Below, piece by piece: positions 35,661 to 47,189 of a stretch of 64,000 nucleotides of DNA (positions within the stretch are counted from its first letter, which is position 1; each line of letters begins with the position of its first letter). The DNA comes from Prostheceraeus crozeri (lineage: Eukaryota > Platyhelminthes > Polycladida > Euryleptidae). The stretch is from the NCBI GenBank assembly GCA_907163375.1, contig CAJQUW010003226.1, positions 1 to 64,000 of the forward strand. Reading direction: 5' to 3'. The notes under the pieces were generated by a model. That model saw only the letters and a list, made by a program, of their open reading frames with translations, was not told the DNA's origin and ran no database searches. The translations under genes and the position numbers were made by a program.

Positions 35661-36005
35661 TTATTTGAAATTGACCATCGATGATATGCTTTTATGTGTA
35701 CATGTACACTGCAGAGATTGTTCCGACAATTTCTCTGCAAGACTGGGCCGGGCGTATGAATTAGTATGTACAGCAATCAATTCAGCTGAATTCTGATGTA
35801 TTTCACAATAAGGAAGTGAATTGTTTGCCACCTGTTCCATGGCTTTATCCAGATACATGTACACACTGTCGTCATTAATCAGGTTTATCAAAGTCACTGG
35901 CCTCCTGCCCAGTACGGGGTGTGACATTTGAGCGTTCCTTAGATATCTTATATTGATCATAGATGTCCCTGGTTCTATTTCAGACATGTTCGCAACATCT
36001 ATCAA
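35661..36005 (-). CDS. Unrecognised 114-residue ORF shared with an inverted repeat
   Basis: An open frame reads MIDVANMSEIEPGTSMINIR and continues with RRPVTLINLINDDSVYMYLD, which looks like real protein. About 45 codons of it recur as a broken inverted copy at 34367..34517. This suggests a repeat-borne gene rather than a unique host gene. No domain is recognised, and the start could lie upstream at 36005 or beyond a splice site. Confidence 0.4.
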   Translation of the reverse strand: MIDVANMSEIEPGTSMINIRYLRNAQMSHPVLGRRPVTLINLINDDSVYMYLDKAMEQVANNSLPYCEIHQNSAELIAVHTNSYARPSLAEKLSEQSLQCTCTHKSISSMVNFK

Positions 36006-36539
36006 TTGTGGAACTTTTTGCTGATGTAAATATCTACGGCAAAAATTAGAAAATCGGAGTTTTTCTCATTTGTGCCACTATTGATTGCGACCAGTGATTA
36101 AGCGATTAATATTCATCTGCAGTGATGAACCTGACTAGCCAATCAGGCCTGCAGTCAAGCGCTTATTTTCACGAGATTATTGCGACGTCCGGAACAATAT
36201 TTGGTATAGTCTATGAACAGTCTCCATTAATTCAATCTTATAGCAGGCAAGACATTTTGATCTTTTTGTTTATGCGTTCATTATGCTAAATGCTTCACGT
36301 ACAGCCTATGCATATTCTTTACTTGTTCCGGACCTCTTATCAACTAGGTTTTAAGAATTTTCGATTAGCATCTCGATTACAAGCTTTCAATGAATATGTA
36401 GATCACAGATTTCAACCTCTTATATTATTATATTTTTGTATCTGATGTTTGTGCATAACTTTCATACTGATATTGCAGAAATGATTTGATGGAAGTTTTG
36501 ATTATCATTATCATACAAAAAATATGATTATTTGTATTT

Positions 36540-37447
36540 TCGGCCTCTCCTTTCAGAAAACCAGGACATGGTTTCATGGTCATTCACTTCATGCCATCTT
36601 TGTGTGGACGGAAACAACCCAAAGAAAGTTATGTCAGGTACAGTTTTGGTATTTTAGCCAATTCTTACATTTGATCTTATCCTTCCAGATTAGCAGCGAT
36701 GTTCTGCACCAATGCTACTGGTTCTGACAAACAGAAAGTCAGTGATATGGAAGTTCAATCGGCCACGATGTTTTGGAGAGACTTTAAATCCAAGTAATCG
36801 TTTCCACTGGTATTCAAACCGAAAAGCATGGATGACGAGCGTTATCTTCTCTGACTGGCTGATCAAATTTGACCGAAAGATGCGAATAGATAATCGGTTA
36901 GTTCTACTCCTTCTAGACAATGCGCGATCACACTCAACGCCTGATCCTACACGTCTTCGCAACGTGAAGGTTCATTTCTTACCACCAAACACCGCGTCGC
37001 ACTTACAGCCTCTGGTTGCTGGCATCATTCGTAATGTCAAATGCCATGTAAAGAGCAGTGCAACACTGCCTCGAAGTCACCGACGGTACTGAAACGGGTG
37101 AGCTCGACATCCGACGTGCTTTAGAGTTCTTAACGAACGCTTGGAATGATGTCAAGCCCGAAACGTATGCCAACTGATGGACACACACAAAGATCCCACT
37201 TGTCCTAACCACTGAAACCGAAGCAGAGGCTCCATTGGATGTGAGTTCACTTGACGAGTTTGATCGTTTGTTGAGGAGAATGGATCCGGATACTGCAGTG
37301 CGTGCAACTGACCTTCTTGCGTGCGTCGAGAACGTAGCTACTGAAGATGAAGTGACCGACGAAGCAATCATGGATAATTGTGAAGATGTTCAATTGATGA
37401 CGAAGACGAAGAGGATGAAATCGACGACGCAGGCAAGAAAAATATAA
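36540..37447 (+). pseudogene. Second Tigger/CENP-B-type transposase relic, third catalytic aspartate lost
   Basis: Seen in order: NATGSDKQ in one frame; RPRCFGETLNPSNRF and SNRKAWMTSVIFSDWLIKFD in another; VLLLLDNARSH with the second aspartate; then VHFLPPNTASHLQPLVAGII. The last should read LQPLDAGII in this family, so the third catalytic aspartate is replaced by valine. A C-terminal tail follows (LDVSSLDEFDRLLRRMD, then TDEAIMDNCEDVQ) after a stop near 37177. It differs in sequence from the Tigger at 4188..5848, so it belongs to another lineage. Ends were not located. Confidence 0.8.
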
Positions 37448-37456
37448 AATCGACCA

Positions 37457-37880
37457 GGCAGGAAAATCCCCCATCTTTCTCCAAAAAATATGAGTACACT
37501 TTCGATTTTAAGATGCGCTTTAGAGGACCCATCACACACGATAAAAGTGAGGGTAAGAGGTAATGTTCTCAAATAAGCTAGTATTTCATTTTTGTCTCTG
37601 ATGTGACCTTTGGTGCGTAAGTGTGATCGAGACTAGGAAGGCTTGTCTTCTCTACTAAATCAATTAGTGAAAAGACAATCATTTTTTCACTATCACGGTT
37701 CATTTCATCAACTATTACAAGCTTTGCATGCACTGCTGTCTCTGTACTTTTGTTTGACGGAGAAAATTGACATCAAGACAGTGACAGCTGTGCACAAAAA
37801 TAATTAATTTACTTGTATTATATTTCGGGTCTAGCTATAGGCTGGAGTCGGAGTCATATCATTTGACTCCGCATCTCTGC
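37457..37880 (+). repeat. Truncated copy of the 48790..49512 hAT-type element
   Basis: From caggcaggaaaatc to gactccgcatctctg this matches the right two-thirds of the element at 49056..49512, with few differences. The left third is missing, and the copy starts 10 bases after the Tigger relic's stop. The right end is followed by two copies of ctctgctctaaag. Confidence 0.85.
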
Positions 37881-37889
37881 TCTAAAGTC

Positions 37890-38748
37890 TCTGCTCTAAA
37901 GGTATCCATGAAAGAAATTCGGCGTGCTTTGTTCAGTGTGAGAGACCCCATTGAGCAGCATTTGGATTATCTTAAAGCTGTCAAGGAGAAGTCGAGAGAA
38001 ATCAACTATGACACTTAAACAATTATTGTGGAATACTTCAAAAATGTTTCAAACAAGTAAAAATTCTATGTTCTCACATGTTTCGTTCGAGTATTTTTCG
38101 AACAGTGATTTCGCATACTGTGCTCGTATATTTTACAAATGAGAATGCATGTACAATACACGTACATAGTTAGCAGAACGAGTGTTTTATTTATGATGAA
38201 AGTGCATCCGCGGGATAATCTGAAACTATTATGATAGCACTATATACAGTACATATTGAATGTTCGTGCATTGCTTTATAATAATATATACTGCATTAGC
38301 AAAAATTCATCCTCGATATCCTCCGATATCCTCGATAATACGACATTATTTTTGAGCATTGAGTGTGTCGGACTATCGAGGGCTGACTGTAGCAAAAGCT
38401 CCGAGAGAATTGAAAATATACGACACCGTTCTCATCGCATCATTTGTTTTACTGCACGCATGTGTAACTCAATTGTGACTATACCTATTCGTCAAACCAA
38501 TTTGCAGTCAAGTTTTTTATTGACATTCAAAAGACGGCGGCCTTTTTCGAGAGCTTCCTTAATTAATTAATTATCGATACTCTTCTATTCTATCCACTGC
38601 AAGAATTATGCACTGCCCACGACAATGAATTTTCTTTTACACATCTCCTTATTTCGGAATTTCTTTCGTTGGCCTACGTGCATTATATCTGTCAGAGATC
38701 CTCACTTTACCAATTAGGGTTATTATCGGCAGTAAAATGGTTTCCGGG
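37890..38748. other. Intergenic, no gene recognised
   Basis: No supported feature was seen. Confidence 0.4.
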
Positions 38749-38749
38749 C

Positions 38750-39418
38750 TCCCACGATTGAATTTCTTGAATTTGATATGAATTGTGATATCCAAGTATT
38801 CTCTTCTTACCCGAATTTGCTAGTTTATCGATTTAACTTATGATTCTATGGGTGAAAAGCAAGGTGTATAATGATGTTCGCATAATATCGACACTTTGTC
38901 GGGTAATATCGACAGTCTCAAAAAGAAGCGTCAAAATTTGCCAGGTATAGCCGACTGAAGACATTATACAGTGTTTGAAGCGAAATTTTGCACTTTTGTT
39001 GTTTCTTAGATTGTCCGATTAATTGAAATTTCATAAACTGAATGCAGTTTACTGTAGATAGGCGAATCCATCAGAGGAAATCCGCACATTTTTCATACAT
39101 GCACCGCAAGCGTGTAACGCAGCGGAGAGTGATGAAGTTTCGCATCTTCAGACAGTCAAAGATACAATAGAGTGTGAAATTTCGTTTCATATGATATACT
39201 TAGATTATTTTATTAGTCATTTTTGTGCCTTTTCTTTTGTGACCTGTCAATATCACCATGCAAAGTGTCGACGTTATGCGAATACCATTGTTCTGCACAC
39301 CTCACTTTTTACTTAAAATCAGAAAAATTAAATCGATGGATGAATGGATTCGAGTAAGAAGAGATTTTTTGGCTTTCATAATTCATATCAAAGCCGAGAA
39401 ATAGAACTGTGGGAGCCC
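38750..39418. mobile_element. MITE with long terminal inverted repeats, ~670 bp
   Basis: gggctcccacgattgaattt at the left is the inverse of the right end (reverse complement gggctcccacagttctattt). Inward pairing continues: atttgatatgaatt with its inverse, tattctcttcttacccgaat with its inverse near 39355, and atatcgacactttg with caaagtgtcgac near 39260. The target duplication is not clear. Confidence 0.75.
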
Positions 39419-39419
39419 C

Positions 39420-42400
39420 AAAGCTGTTTTTAACTGTCGATTTCACCCAACACTTTCCACATATGTTGTGAATAGACCTTACTTCACGCTTCGATATCTG
39501 TCATCAGGACAATCAGGAGCGCTTCACCAAGCTTCTGTTGTACTTTGAGAGTTAGCTACTTGTTGGTGCAATTTGATGCACGCATGAATGACAGGGATGG
39601 TCTGCTCCGATGATCAATTTTTCAAATTTTCTCACATCACAAAATAACAAATTTCTCACATCAAATAATGAAGAATTTCTCGCAACCCGATAACAATGAT
39701 AAAGTAATCAAAACTGTGTTTGAAATACTCATGAGTCATACAACAACACAAGTTTCCTGACATGTCTGTGATTGTCGTAATATTCGTCTTGAAACCAGAG
39801 ATGATTATTGGGTCCAAATCTTGGACACAGACCCAAGTTGAAAGTAAGACTTGAAGGAGGAACATTTCGCAAAGTATAAATGCAACTCGAGTAATTTGAT
39901 AATGACTAGCATATAACCTTGTTGCAATGGCATGCCAGTATTTTACTTGCATGAGCAACTTTTCAAACGCAGGCATTGTGAATTTGTTCAATGATATCTA
40001 ATGATATTAACTTATTAGCACAATATATTTAAGCTTGATTAATTGTGCAATATCTGCTGGACTATACACTGATGGTATAATCCAGCGTTTCAGAATATCT
40101 GCAGACCATAATGTCGCTTCAGTTTACATCCACAAATCAACGCAACAAAATGAGAGTCATGCTTTTCATCAGTTGTAGCATTTTTTTAACTGTATGCTTT
40201 TTAAGTAAATTTCTGAAAAACTAGTCCTACTTTATTAATTTCTATTTGTTCTTATAGCAATATAGTTAGCTATATTGATCTGCAATAATTACTGAAGATT
40301 CCGAGACAAGTGGGGAGATTCTGCCCCTTGTCCTTTCTTGCTCAACGACCATATTGAATTAAGCGCACGGATCGGGTGCTTGACGCCTGGATGACAAATA
40401 TTTGCTTTGCAATCGTTAATAAGACAGGAAACTTGGGTCTGAATGGGTTCGGCCTCAGATCCAACACCGAAAAATAAAATTGTTGGATTCGAGACCCAAG
40501 CAATCTGCTTCAGACAATTCAATAGCTCTCATGTAAACCACATTCACGCAAATTCTACAGCACCTCAATGTTATGAATATCCTTCCCTTGGGCCATAATT
40601 TGTCATTAATGCAACCACCGCTTGTGGTCTTATCTATCGTTGTAAACATGCTTCCACTGCTTTTAATTGATTTCCATTTGTTTGTGAACCTTTTGATTCA
40701 AAAAATGAAATTCATGATGCTAAGGCAAAGCACAATAGAATAATAACGCAACACTCAGTACTGAGTATACACACACGTTCTTCTGCAGTGCCCAAACTTA
40801 CAGGCGCAGTAAACGCAGTGGTGAACTTTGTTTTCCCCGACCACCGATTCTGGATCGCCCGGCAGGTACTCCTCCTCTTCAGCACTTACGCCTACACAGT
40901 CTATGTCATCTTGTTCATCCGACAGTCTACATTTGCACTGCATGGAGAACCTTCTTCCAGCTAATGCAGTTCTTCATTCAAAGCTCTTCTCTTTTCGTTG
41001 AGAAAACGGACGGATTCACTTCATGAATCATGATAGATAACTTATCACCACTGATTGCATGGAAGCACGTTTTCGTGATGAAGCAACGCTTCTGTTTTTC
41101 TACTCGAGTTCAGGCTTTCTTGATGAGGACAGTGACTGAGAACACGCTGATGCTGGAAAGAGCGCTACGGTGGAACTTAAATTCAAAGCAAAAAGCAAGG
41201 AAAAATATCCTAAATAGGACTGTTTAGTGTCTAAATAGTAGGAATCTTTGATGGGTTGTGCTAAGCGTTGCCAGACCCAAATTTCATTCTTTTTGCGCAG
41301 CCAGAAAAAAATTGCGCAGCACAAAAATACACCTTTTCCTACATAGTTGATACTAGCCCTTTTTTTCTTCAGAATTTATATCAATTCTAAAGACGCTCCC
41401 TTTTCCAGTGCATGCTTGTATCAATTTCATCGCCTATATTTATTTTTCAGTGCATTTAACATATATCTGTTTTAATCAAATGTTTTTTAAGCTAGCATAT
41501 TTTTTCTGCTTCATTCTGACAACGCTTCTTATTCATTATTTAGTGCAAGAAATATGTTCTGAAAAACAAAGCAAAATTGCAGACAGAGTATTTTCATTGA
41601 AAACAATATATCTGCAGCAAAAATGGGAAAAGCCCATATCGCGAAATTTTACATTTAAACTTGAACAACATAGGCTACACAGTGCAAAGCGTTAAGACTG
41701 CACTGATAAATTTGCACAAGCAATTTCATCTAGTTGATCAATAAAAGGTATGAAAACTTTCATATATTGGTCCTGCAAATTGTAAGCACAATTATTTGAC
41801 CAAAATGATAAATGGTTCTAAATAGGAAATTTCCAACGTTGATGTGTAAATTCTCTGCTTCTGATGATAGCCTAAGAGGGGGCTGAAATTAATAAAGTAT
41901 GAATAATTGTTGCCATCTTGTCTACTTGGTTTCTTAACAAAAACTTGAAGAAAATGATAAGATTAACCAAAGCCTCTTCAACACATAAGAAATTTCAAAT
42001 GATGGCTTAAAAACTTCCGTGTACCACAAGGTAGATGACTTTAATTTAATCGTAACTTTGTTAACTTTTCCGGATAATACAATCGTGAAGTTAGTTGTAT
42101 GTCTATATTGTCATAAAATAATCAAAGGGAAATCTTACAAAAAGTACACACAGAGCATTTGATAATTTTTCAGTGATATTAAGGAATGTAAGTATTCAAG
42201 GAAGACATTTCATAACGAGAACATTTGCTAATTCAGCTCAAAAGATCAATGTCACCTGCCAAATGATTGTCAAAATACATGTCAGTGCTCATGTATAAGC
42301 AACAAAACAATCCAACAATGTTTGTTTCTGTAGCTTAAAAGAAGTTACAAAACATCTTCATATCTACAAACTTGATGTTTCTCAGTTTTAGCAAAAATTA

Positions 42401-42739
42401 CGAGAGTAAAATTACAATCTAAATTATTACATAAAAACAATAATTACCAGTAACAATGTGATTCATACCTTTTTCTAAATCTCAGTCCAATATTCATAAC
42501 AGAAATGAATTGCAGCCAAACAATATATGAAACAAAAATAATTCGATCTGCTATAAATTTACATACTCTAAAATTGTTAATCTAAAAATCTTGTTATCTT
42601 ATCAAACAATGATAATTGATGCCAGATAGAATACAAAATCTATCTAGCTAGTAACTAGGATAAACTGACAATACGCAGATATTACATGGTTAACTACATG
42701 TCCTAAGATGTCAATACGAGTTGTTGCTTTTTATCGGAA
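39420..42739. other. Intergenic, no gene recognised
   Basis: A 62-codon minus-strand frame (40943..40755) reads GVSAEEEEYLPGDPESVV and carries a good donor site (GTAAGT) near 40804, so it may be a short exon of an unrecognised gene. At 41255..41340 a phrase with gcgcagccagaaaaaaattg resembles the gcgc-rich part of the Penelope-like copies near 44620. Confidence 0.35.
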
Positions 42740-42960
42740 GAGCTATACCTAAACGCGTTGGCTCTTGTCAGAAGAGCAAAATTCTTCTCTTCTTCGGCTT
42801 TTTTGGCCAATTCATCAGCACTGGATAACAAGTCTTAAAAGCGTTAGACACCTCTTCTCATCCCGTAGTTCATCGACTTCATCCCATAAACGCAGACGTT
42901 TGTTTTTCGATTCATCATTTTCTGTCCACCTGGCCTCCTGTGTGAGGTAGTCCTGGTAAA
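42740..42960 (-). pseudogene. Possible transposon-derived charged helix fragment
   Basis: The minus strand reads KWTENDESKNKRLRLWDEVD-like residues, followed in another frame by a Lys-rich segment. The pattern resembles coiled-coil tails seen in repeat-derived proteins, but no domain can be assigned. Confidence 0.3.
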
Positions 42961-42999
42961 CGCATTCTGCTAGCTGAACATGAACGCAATAGCTCTTGT

Positions 43000-44453
43000 G
43001 TCAACGAAGCATCTTCAATTGCTGCCGGCATACAACATTCATACATTTTGAATATTGCATTTTATAACATGTAATTTTGTAAATTTTGAAAAAACATTCC
43101 CATAAAGGCAAAAACCTCATAGATATATATTTCGTTTATCGATACTTAGAGTGTTTTTCGAGAAAAATACAGATATTCAAGGGTTTTCGATACACTCGAA
43201 AAAATCGTGATTTTCGAGGGTTTTCGAGGATCTCTACGGATACTGCAAGTAGCTACTCTAGATTTGAACTTCAGCAGGCCGCTCAGAGACAGTTACAAAA
43301 GCATTGGGAAGTTATATTGAAATTCGATTATTACTCAGCTAAGCAAATGCTGGACAATCATTTATTCTATACTATTTTTAATTTTTTATATTTATTGCCA
43401 CGGCTTTCATGATACAAAGAATCAACTCTTGATTGAGGCTGCCTTTGTGCAGGTTCTCGTTAGGGATAGTTTGAGTGTTAAGAGGTGAGGGACCGAGACA
43501 CGATCGCCCCACCCTGTTAACTGCTGATGACCTCGGATAGTCCATTATTAACATTTAAGTTCCAATCTTGGCTTTAGTTCATTTCATTTTTTTTTGAATC
43601 TGTTATTTTGACATTATTCCATTAACCTGTAGGGAACGTTTCATCAGTCCTCTTAATCAAAAATTAAATTTCTCATTTATCTTTACAACTAACCTTCATT
43701 TCACAACTTTATTTCACTCGGGATCAATGAAACATGTCACGTCTGGCATCACTCATTAATTTGACAATTTGATACAGCATTGATGACTAGCAGACCTGAT
43801 CGTCTATCACTTGGTAAGGAGAACCAGGAGCACGAGCGCTATGATAGCAAATACCGCTAAATACTAAGATAAATTGAAGCTTAATAATTTTTTGTACATC
43901 TTCATTTGCGACTTACTAATTTGTATTTTTTAGCGTGTTTTCAGTAGCAGTAGTTACCCCAGTTAATAATACAATAATAATAATAATAAATCGCTTTATT
44001 GTACTTCATACTGCAAATGATGCACTCCATAATATGCGTTGATTGTATTGTGTTGCTTGGAGGATATACTTCATTTATAGTGAAACTTCTTAATCTAATG
44101 TACATGTATTTTGACCTATTGGTTAGCGTATGACGTTTTTATTCTTCTATCCTGAGCATTTTCCTTCTATCCTGAGCTCCTCGTCCTTTGACAAAAGCAT
44201 CTGAAGATCATGACTAGTCATTTACTCGAAGAGTAATGGAAACAATTTTCCACGACCGTGTAGCTGTATATTCCCAATATTTCGGCTAAGCCTTATCAAG
44301 GTATTCAGAAAAAGGAAATTGTACTGAATGTCGTTAAGAAAACTAGTGTTTCTTTCGGCTTTACTTTTTATTGTCATTTCTTTCACTGCAGCCTTTTCCT
44401 TACATTTAACTTCGTATTCATACATTGTGGCATGAGTTCCTTTCAGCAGGGAG
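43000..44453. other. Intergenic, no gene recognised
   Basis: Short ttttcgag repeats occur at 43148..43225 and an (ATA)n run at about 43968..43990. Nothing else could be supported. Confidence 0.4.
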
Positions 44454-45081
44454 ATCAATTATGGGGTGACAGAAATGTGATGTGACGTTATATCCTTTTC
44501 AAAATAGATGGTCTTTCGCGAAAAAGACTGTTCAGAGAGATTAATTGGACAATCTATTCCGGCTTTTCAGGAACAGGCGAATGAATAGACAATTCTAATT
44601 ATAAGTTTATTGCGCAGAGAGGGGCGAAAAAAATTGCGCAGGAAGGATTGTGAGATCATTTTTATTGCGCAATTGAGCAGGCACCGTAAAAATTGTGCAG
44701 GTCTGGCAGCACTGGTTGTACTCTGTTCTCAGGTGATATGTCCAAAGAAAGCTGTGTGTCCTAATTATAGCCCAAGGGCTTCAATAGAGGAAGCACGTGG
44801 ATTTACAGCCTTTTGCAACTTAATATAGGCTGCATGTAGAAGGAAAACTGATACTCAACGCATGTGATCAAAGGAAGAAAAAATTTGTGCATTTTGTTGA
44901 TCATCAACCTTGCAACCAAGCACTTTATTTCAACACTGTCACCTTAGCATCTTACAGGGAATGCTGATGTTGAATGCAATGATAAGGGACCACTTTATCA
45001 TCCTTACAATGTCTAATGTCAAATCGGTGCTCGTTCATTCTCTCCCTTAGTGATCTTGATGTCTCACCGATGTAGTAGAAT

Positions 45082-46835
45082 CAGGGTTGGCCGGTAAAAA
45101 CCACCCTGGTTTTTACCACCTTGTAAAAACCGGTAAAAACATAGTAAAAACCACCAGCTTTTGTCAGCATTTTTCGGTTAAAACTGGCTAAGACTGGCTA
45201 AAACTATTTTTCCAGCATTACTACTTAAGTTTTTTGGGTACATACAATATAAGGGATCATCGTCACTCCTTACTTTATTGATGAACGTTAGTCGCAATAA
45301 GTTCACTTTACTTTTTCATCATTCGATAAACATTTAGGCCTGTATTTTCACAATTCAAACCTATCAATATCGTATTTCAATCAAGAATATGTTCCAAGTA
45401 TAGGTGTAAGAATATGAATTATTATAAAAAATATTGTTATAAAGCTGTTGTGTATTATTCTTCTAAGTGTGCACGCATTTTGTTGCTTTACGAATTTCAT
45501 TCATTGTAAGATGCAACAGACGTCCATGCTGGAAGGAAATCACTTGGCTCTATATAAAAGATCGAAAACAGGCATTCCATGAAGCTAGAAGGGTAGGAAA
45601 ATGTAAAAATCTGGCCTCGGATTTCTACTATTAACCTCCCTGCTGATCTCATAGAATAGCTTGTCTTCTAAATCTGTGGCAAATGTCCCATACCCATTGT
45701 GATTACACGATTATTATTATGAAATGTATCCTGCACTCCCAGAAGGACTAGATTAAAAATTTTGCCCATCAACATTTTTCATGTCATGGTAATTTACCCT
45801 CACATATTTAGAGGATAAGGTTATGTTAAATGAATTTAAAACCGAAAGTAAAGTTTTGATTTGAGCTCAAAATATGGAAATTTCAAGAACTTGAAACAAA
45901 CTTGCATATCACAATAATGTCAAAATTGCTTGTCGCTCTCAGATTCTATTAACAAGATCAATTTTACAGCTTACTGGACATGTTCTTTTGTTGAGATTAT
46001 AACTGAAGCTGTTCAGACATACACTATACCTCACTTTTTTCAAGATTGCTGATGCGAACTATGTTATCTGATTTTGTTCTTACAAATCATAATTTCCTGC
46101 TACAGTCACAAGCATTAGTACATTCAGTATATTTCTAAAAAAGTAGAAATATATTCTAAGTGACTGATTGTTTGATTTGGGAGATGAGATTTTCCGGTAC
46201 AGAGGGTTTTTGATAGTGTTCTCCCTGTGTTCATGGGACCTGGGTTCAAATCTAGATCTGATGAAACCTAAGGTGCTATTAAAATACTCTCTGCATTCTT
46301 GCTGAACACTCAGCACAGAGGAATGCCAGTTGGATTATTGAAGCTCGTGCATATGAAGAAAGTGGCAAGTGCTTAATTTAGTTCCATGATTAAGCAGTTT
46401 TATTCATATATTTATTTTCATTTTTTCCTTTCATTTAATGATAATTTTGTGAGTATCTAACAACTTCTGTTACATGAACCAAAGAGCCAAAATGGTGCTG
46501 AAGTCTACATTTGTTCTTAAATCACTAGAAAAGGGCAGAGCAATCCTAAAGAAAGACAACATCGATTGTTGTTCGTTATAAAAACATATCATGTGGTTCC
46601 ATCACAGAATGAATGTCATGTTTTGGAAGATAAGAGTTGCAAACTGCAAACCCGCAAGCACGCAATACCTAAACCCCAACTTGCTGTCGATCATTTCGTG
46701 AAGAAATAGACTGATTTTTCGGATTTTTAGTTTTAGCCGGTTTTTACCAGTTTTTGCCAGTTTTTGCCGGTTTTTACCTGGTTTTTACCACTTAGTGGCA
46801 AAAACCAGTTTTAGCCGGCAAAAAGCCAACCCTGA
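45082..46835. mobile_element. Non-autonomous hAT-type element, 1754 bp, 8-bp target duplication
   Basis: It begins cagggttggccggtaaaaac and ends ...aaaagccaaccctg; the outer ten bases are a perfect inverted repeat. The 8-bp duplication agtagaat flanks it (45074..45081 and 46836..46843). The uninterrupted right arm at 47770 shows the empty site with one agtagaat. Both ends carry many ggtttttacc/ggtaaaaacc sub-terminal repeats. No transposase frame was found. Confidence 0.95.
46170..46335 (+). repeat. Possible tRNA-derived SINE fragment inside the hAT element
   Basis: ggtacagaggg resembles an A box and gggttcaaatct a B box, about 50 bases apart. The tail ctctgcattcttgctgaaca is similar to a stretch at about 18778..18810, so the tail exists in at least two places. 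Both matches are degenerate. Confidence 0.35.
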
Positions 46836-47189
46836 GTAGAATCCACAGCCTGGAAACTGAGAGCGTAACTTACATTGGCTGATTCACATGTTGCTTCATT
46901 TGCTTTGATTGTGTACGAGAGGCGACTGATATTCGATGTTATGTTGGTATCAACGGAGAGCATTTCACGTGTCTTACATCGCCTATTGTTACATTTTGAT
47001 ATAACTCCAGTAATGTCAAATGGATTCTGAGTCGCATTTCGATCTTTCAGCTGAGAAGAGACCAGGTATTGCTTCATTTTCATCGAAGGCTTTCACCATA
47101 AAAGTGCTTTGATTGGCAAATTTTGCAGGGTGTATATTATTCAAAAATATGGACTTCCCAGGCACTCAGAGTTCGACGAATTTGCTCCG

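Larger units (their letters stand above)
44454..47158 (-). pseudogene. Penelope-like element copy, minus strand, truncated and interrupted
   Basis: It encodes the same endonuclease segment as the right arm (SKCNNRRCKTREMLSVDTN, then CESANVSYALSF at 46811..47083). The hAT element at 45082..46835 has inserted in the middle of the GFYYIG-coding bases. A deletion removes the C-terminal end of the nuclease. It ends abruptly at 47158, before any reverse transcriptase sequence. Confidence 0.8.

Noticed and set aside
40755..40943. Short acidic frame with a good donor site as an exon
   Set aside because: There is no convincing acceptor, no partner exon and no known domain, so it is mentioned only in the gap description.
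44610..44828. A 72-codon frame present in both arms of the Penelope-like pair, as a possible conserved gene
   Set aside because: Its presence twice is explained by the inverted duplication. It lies in the element's non-coding end and matches no family.
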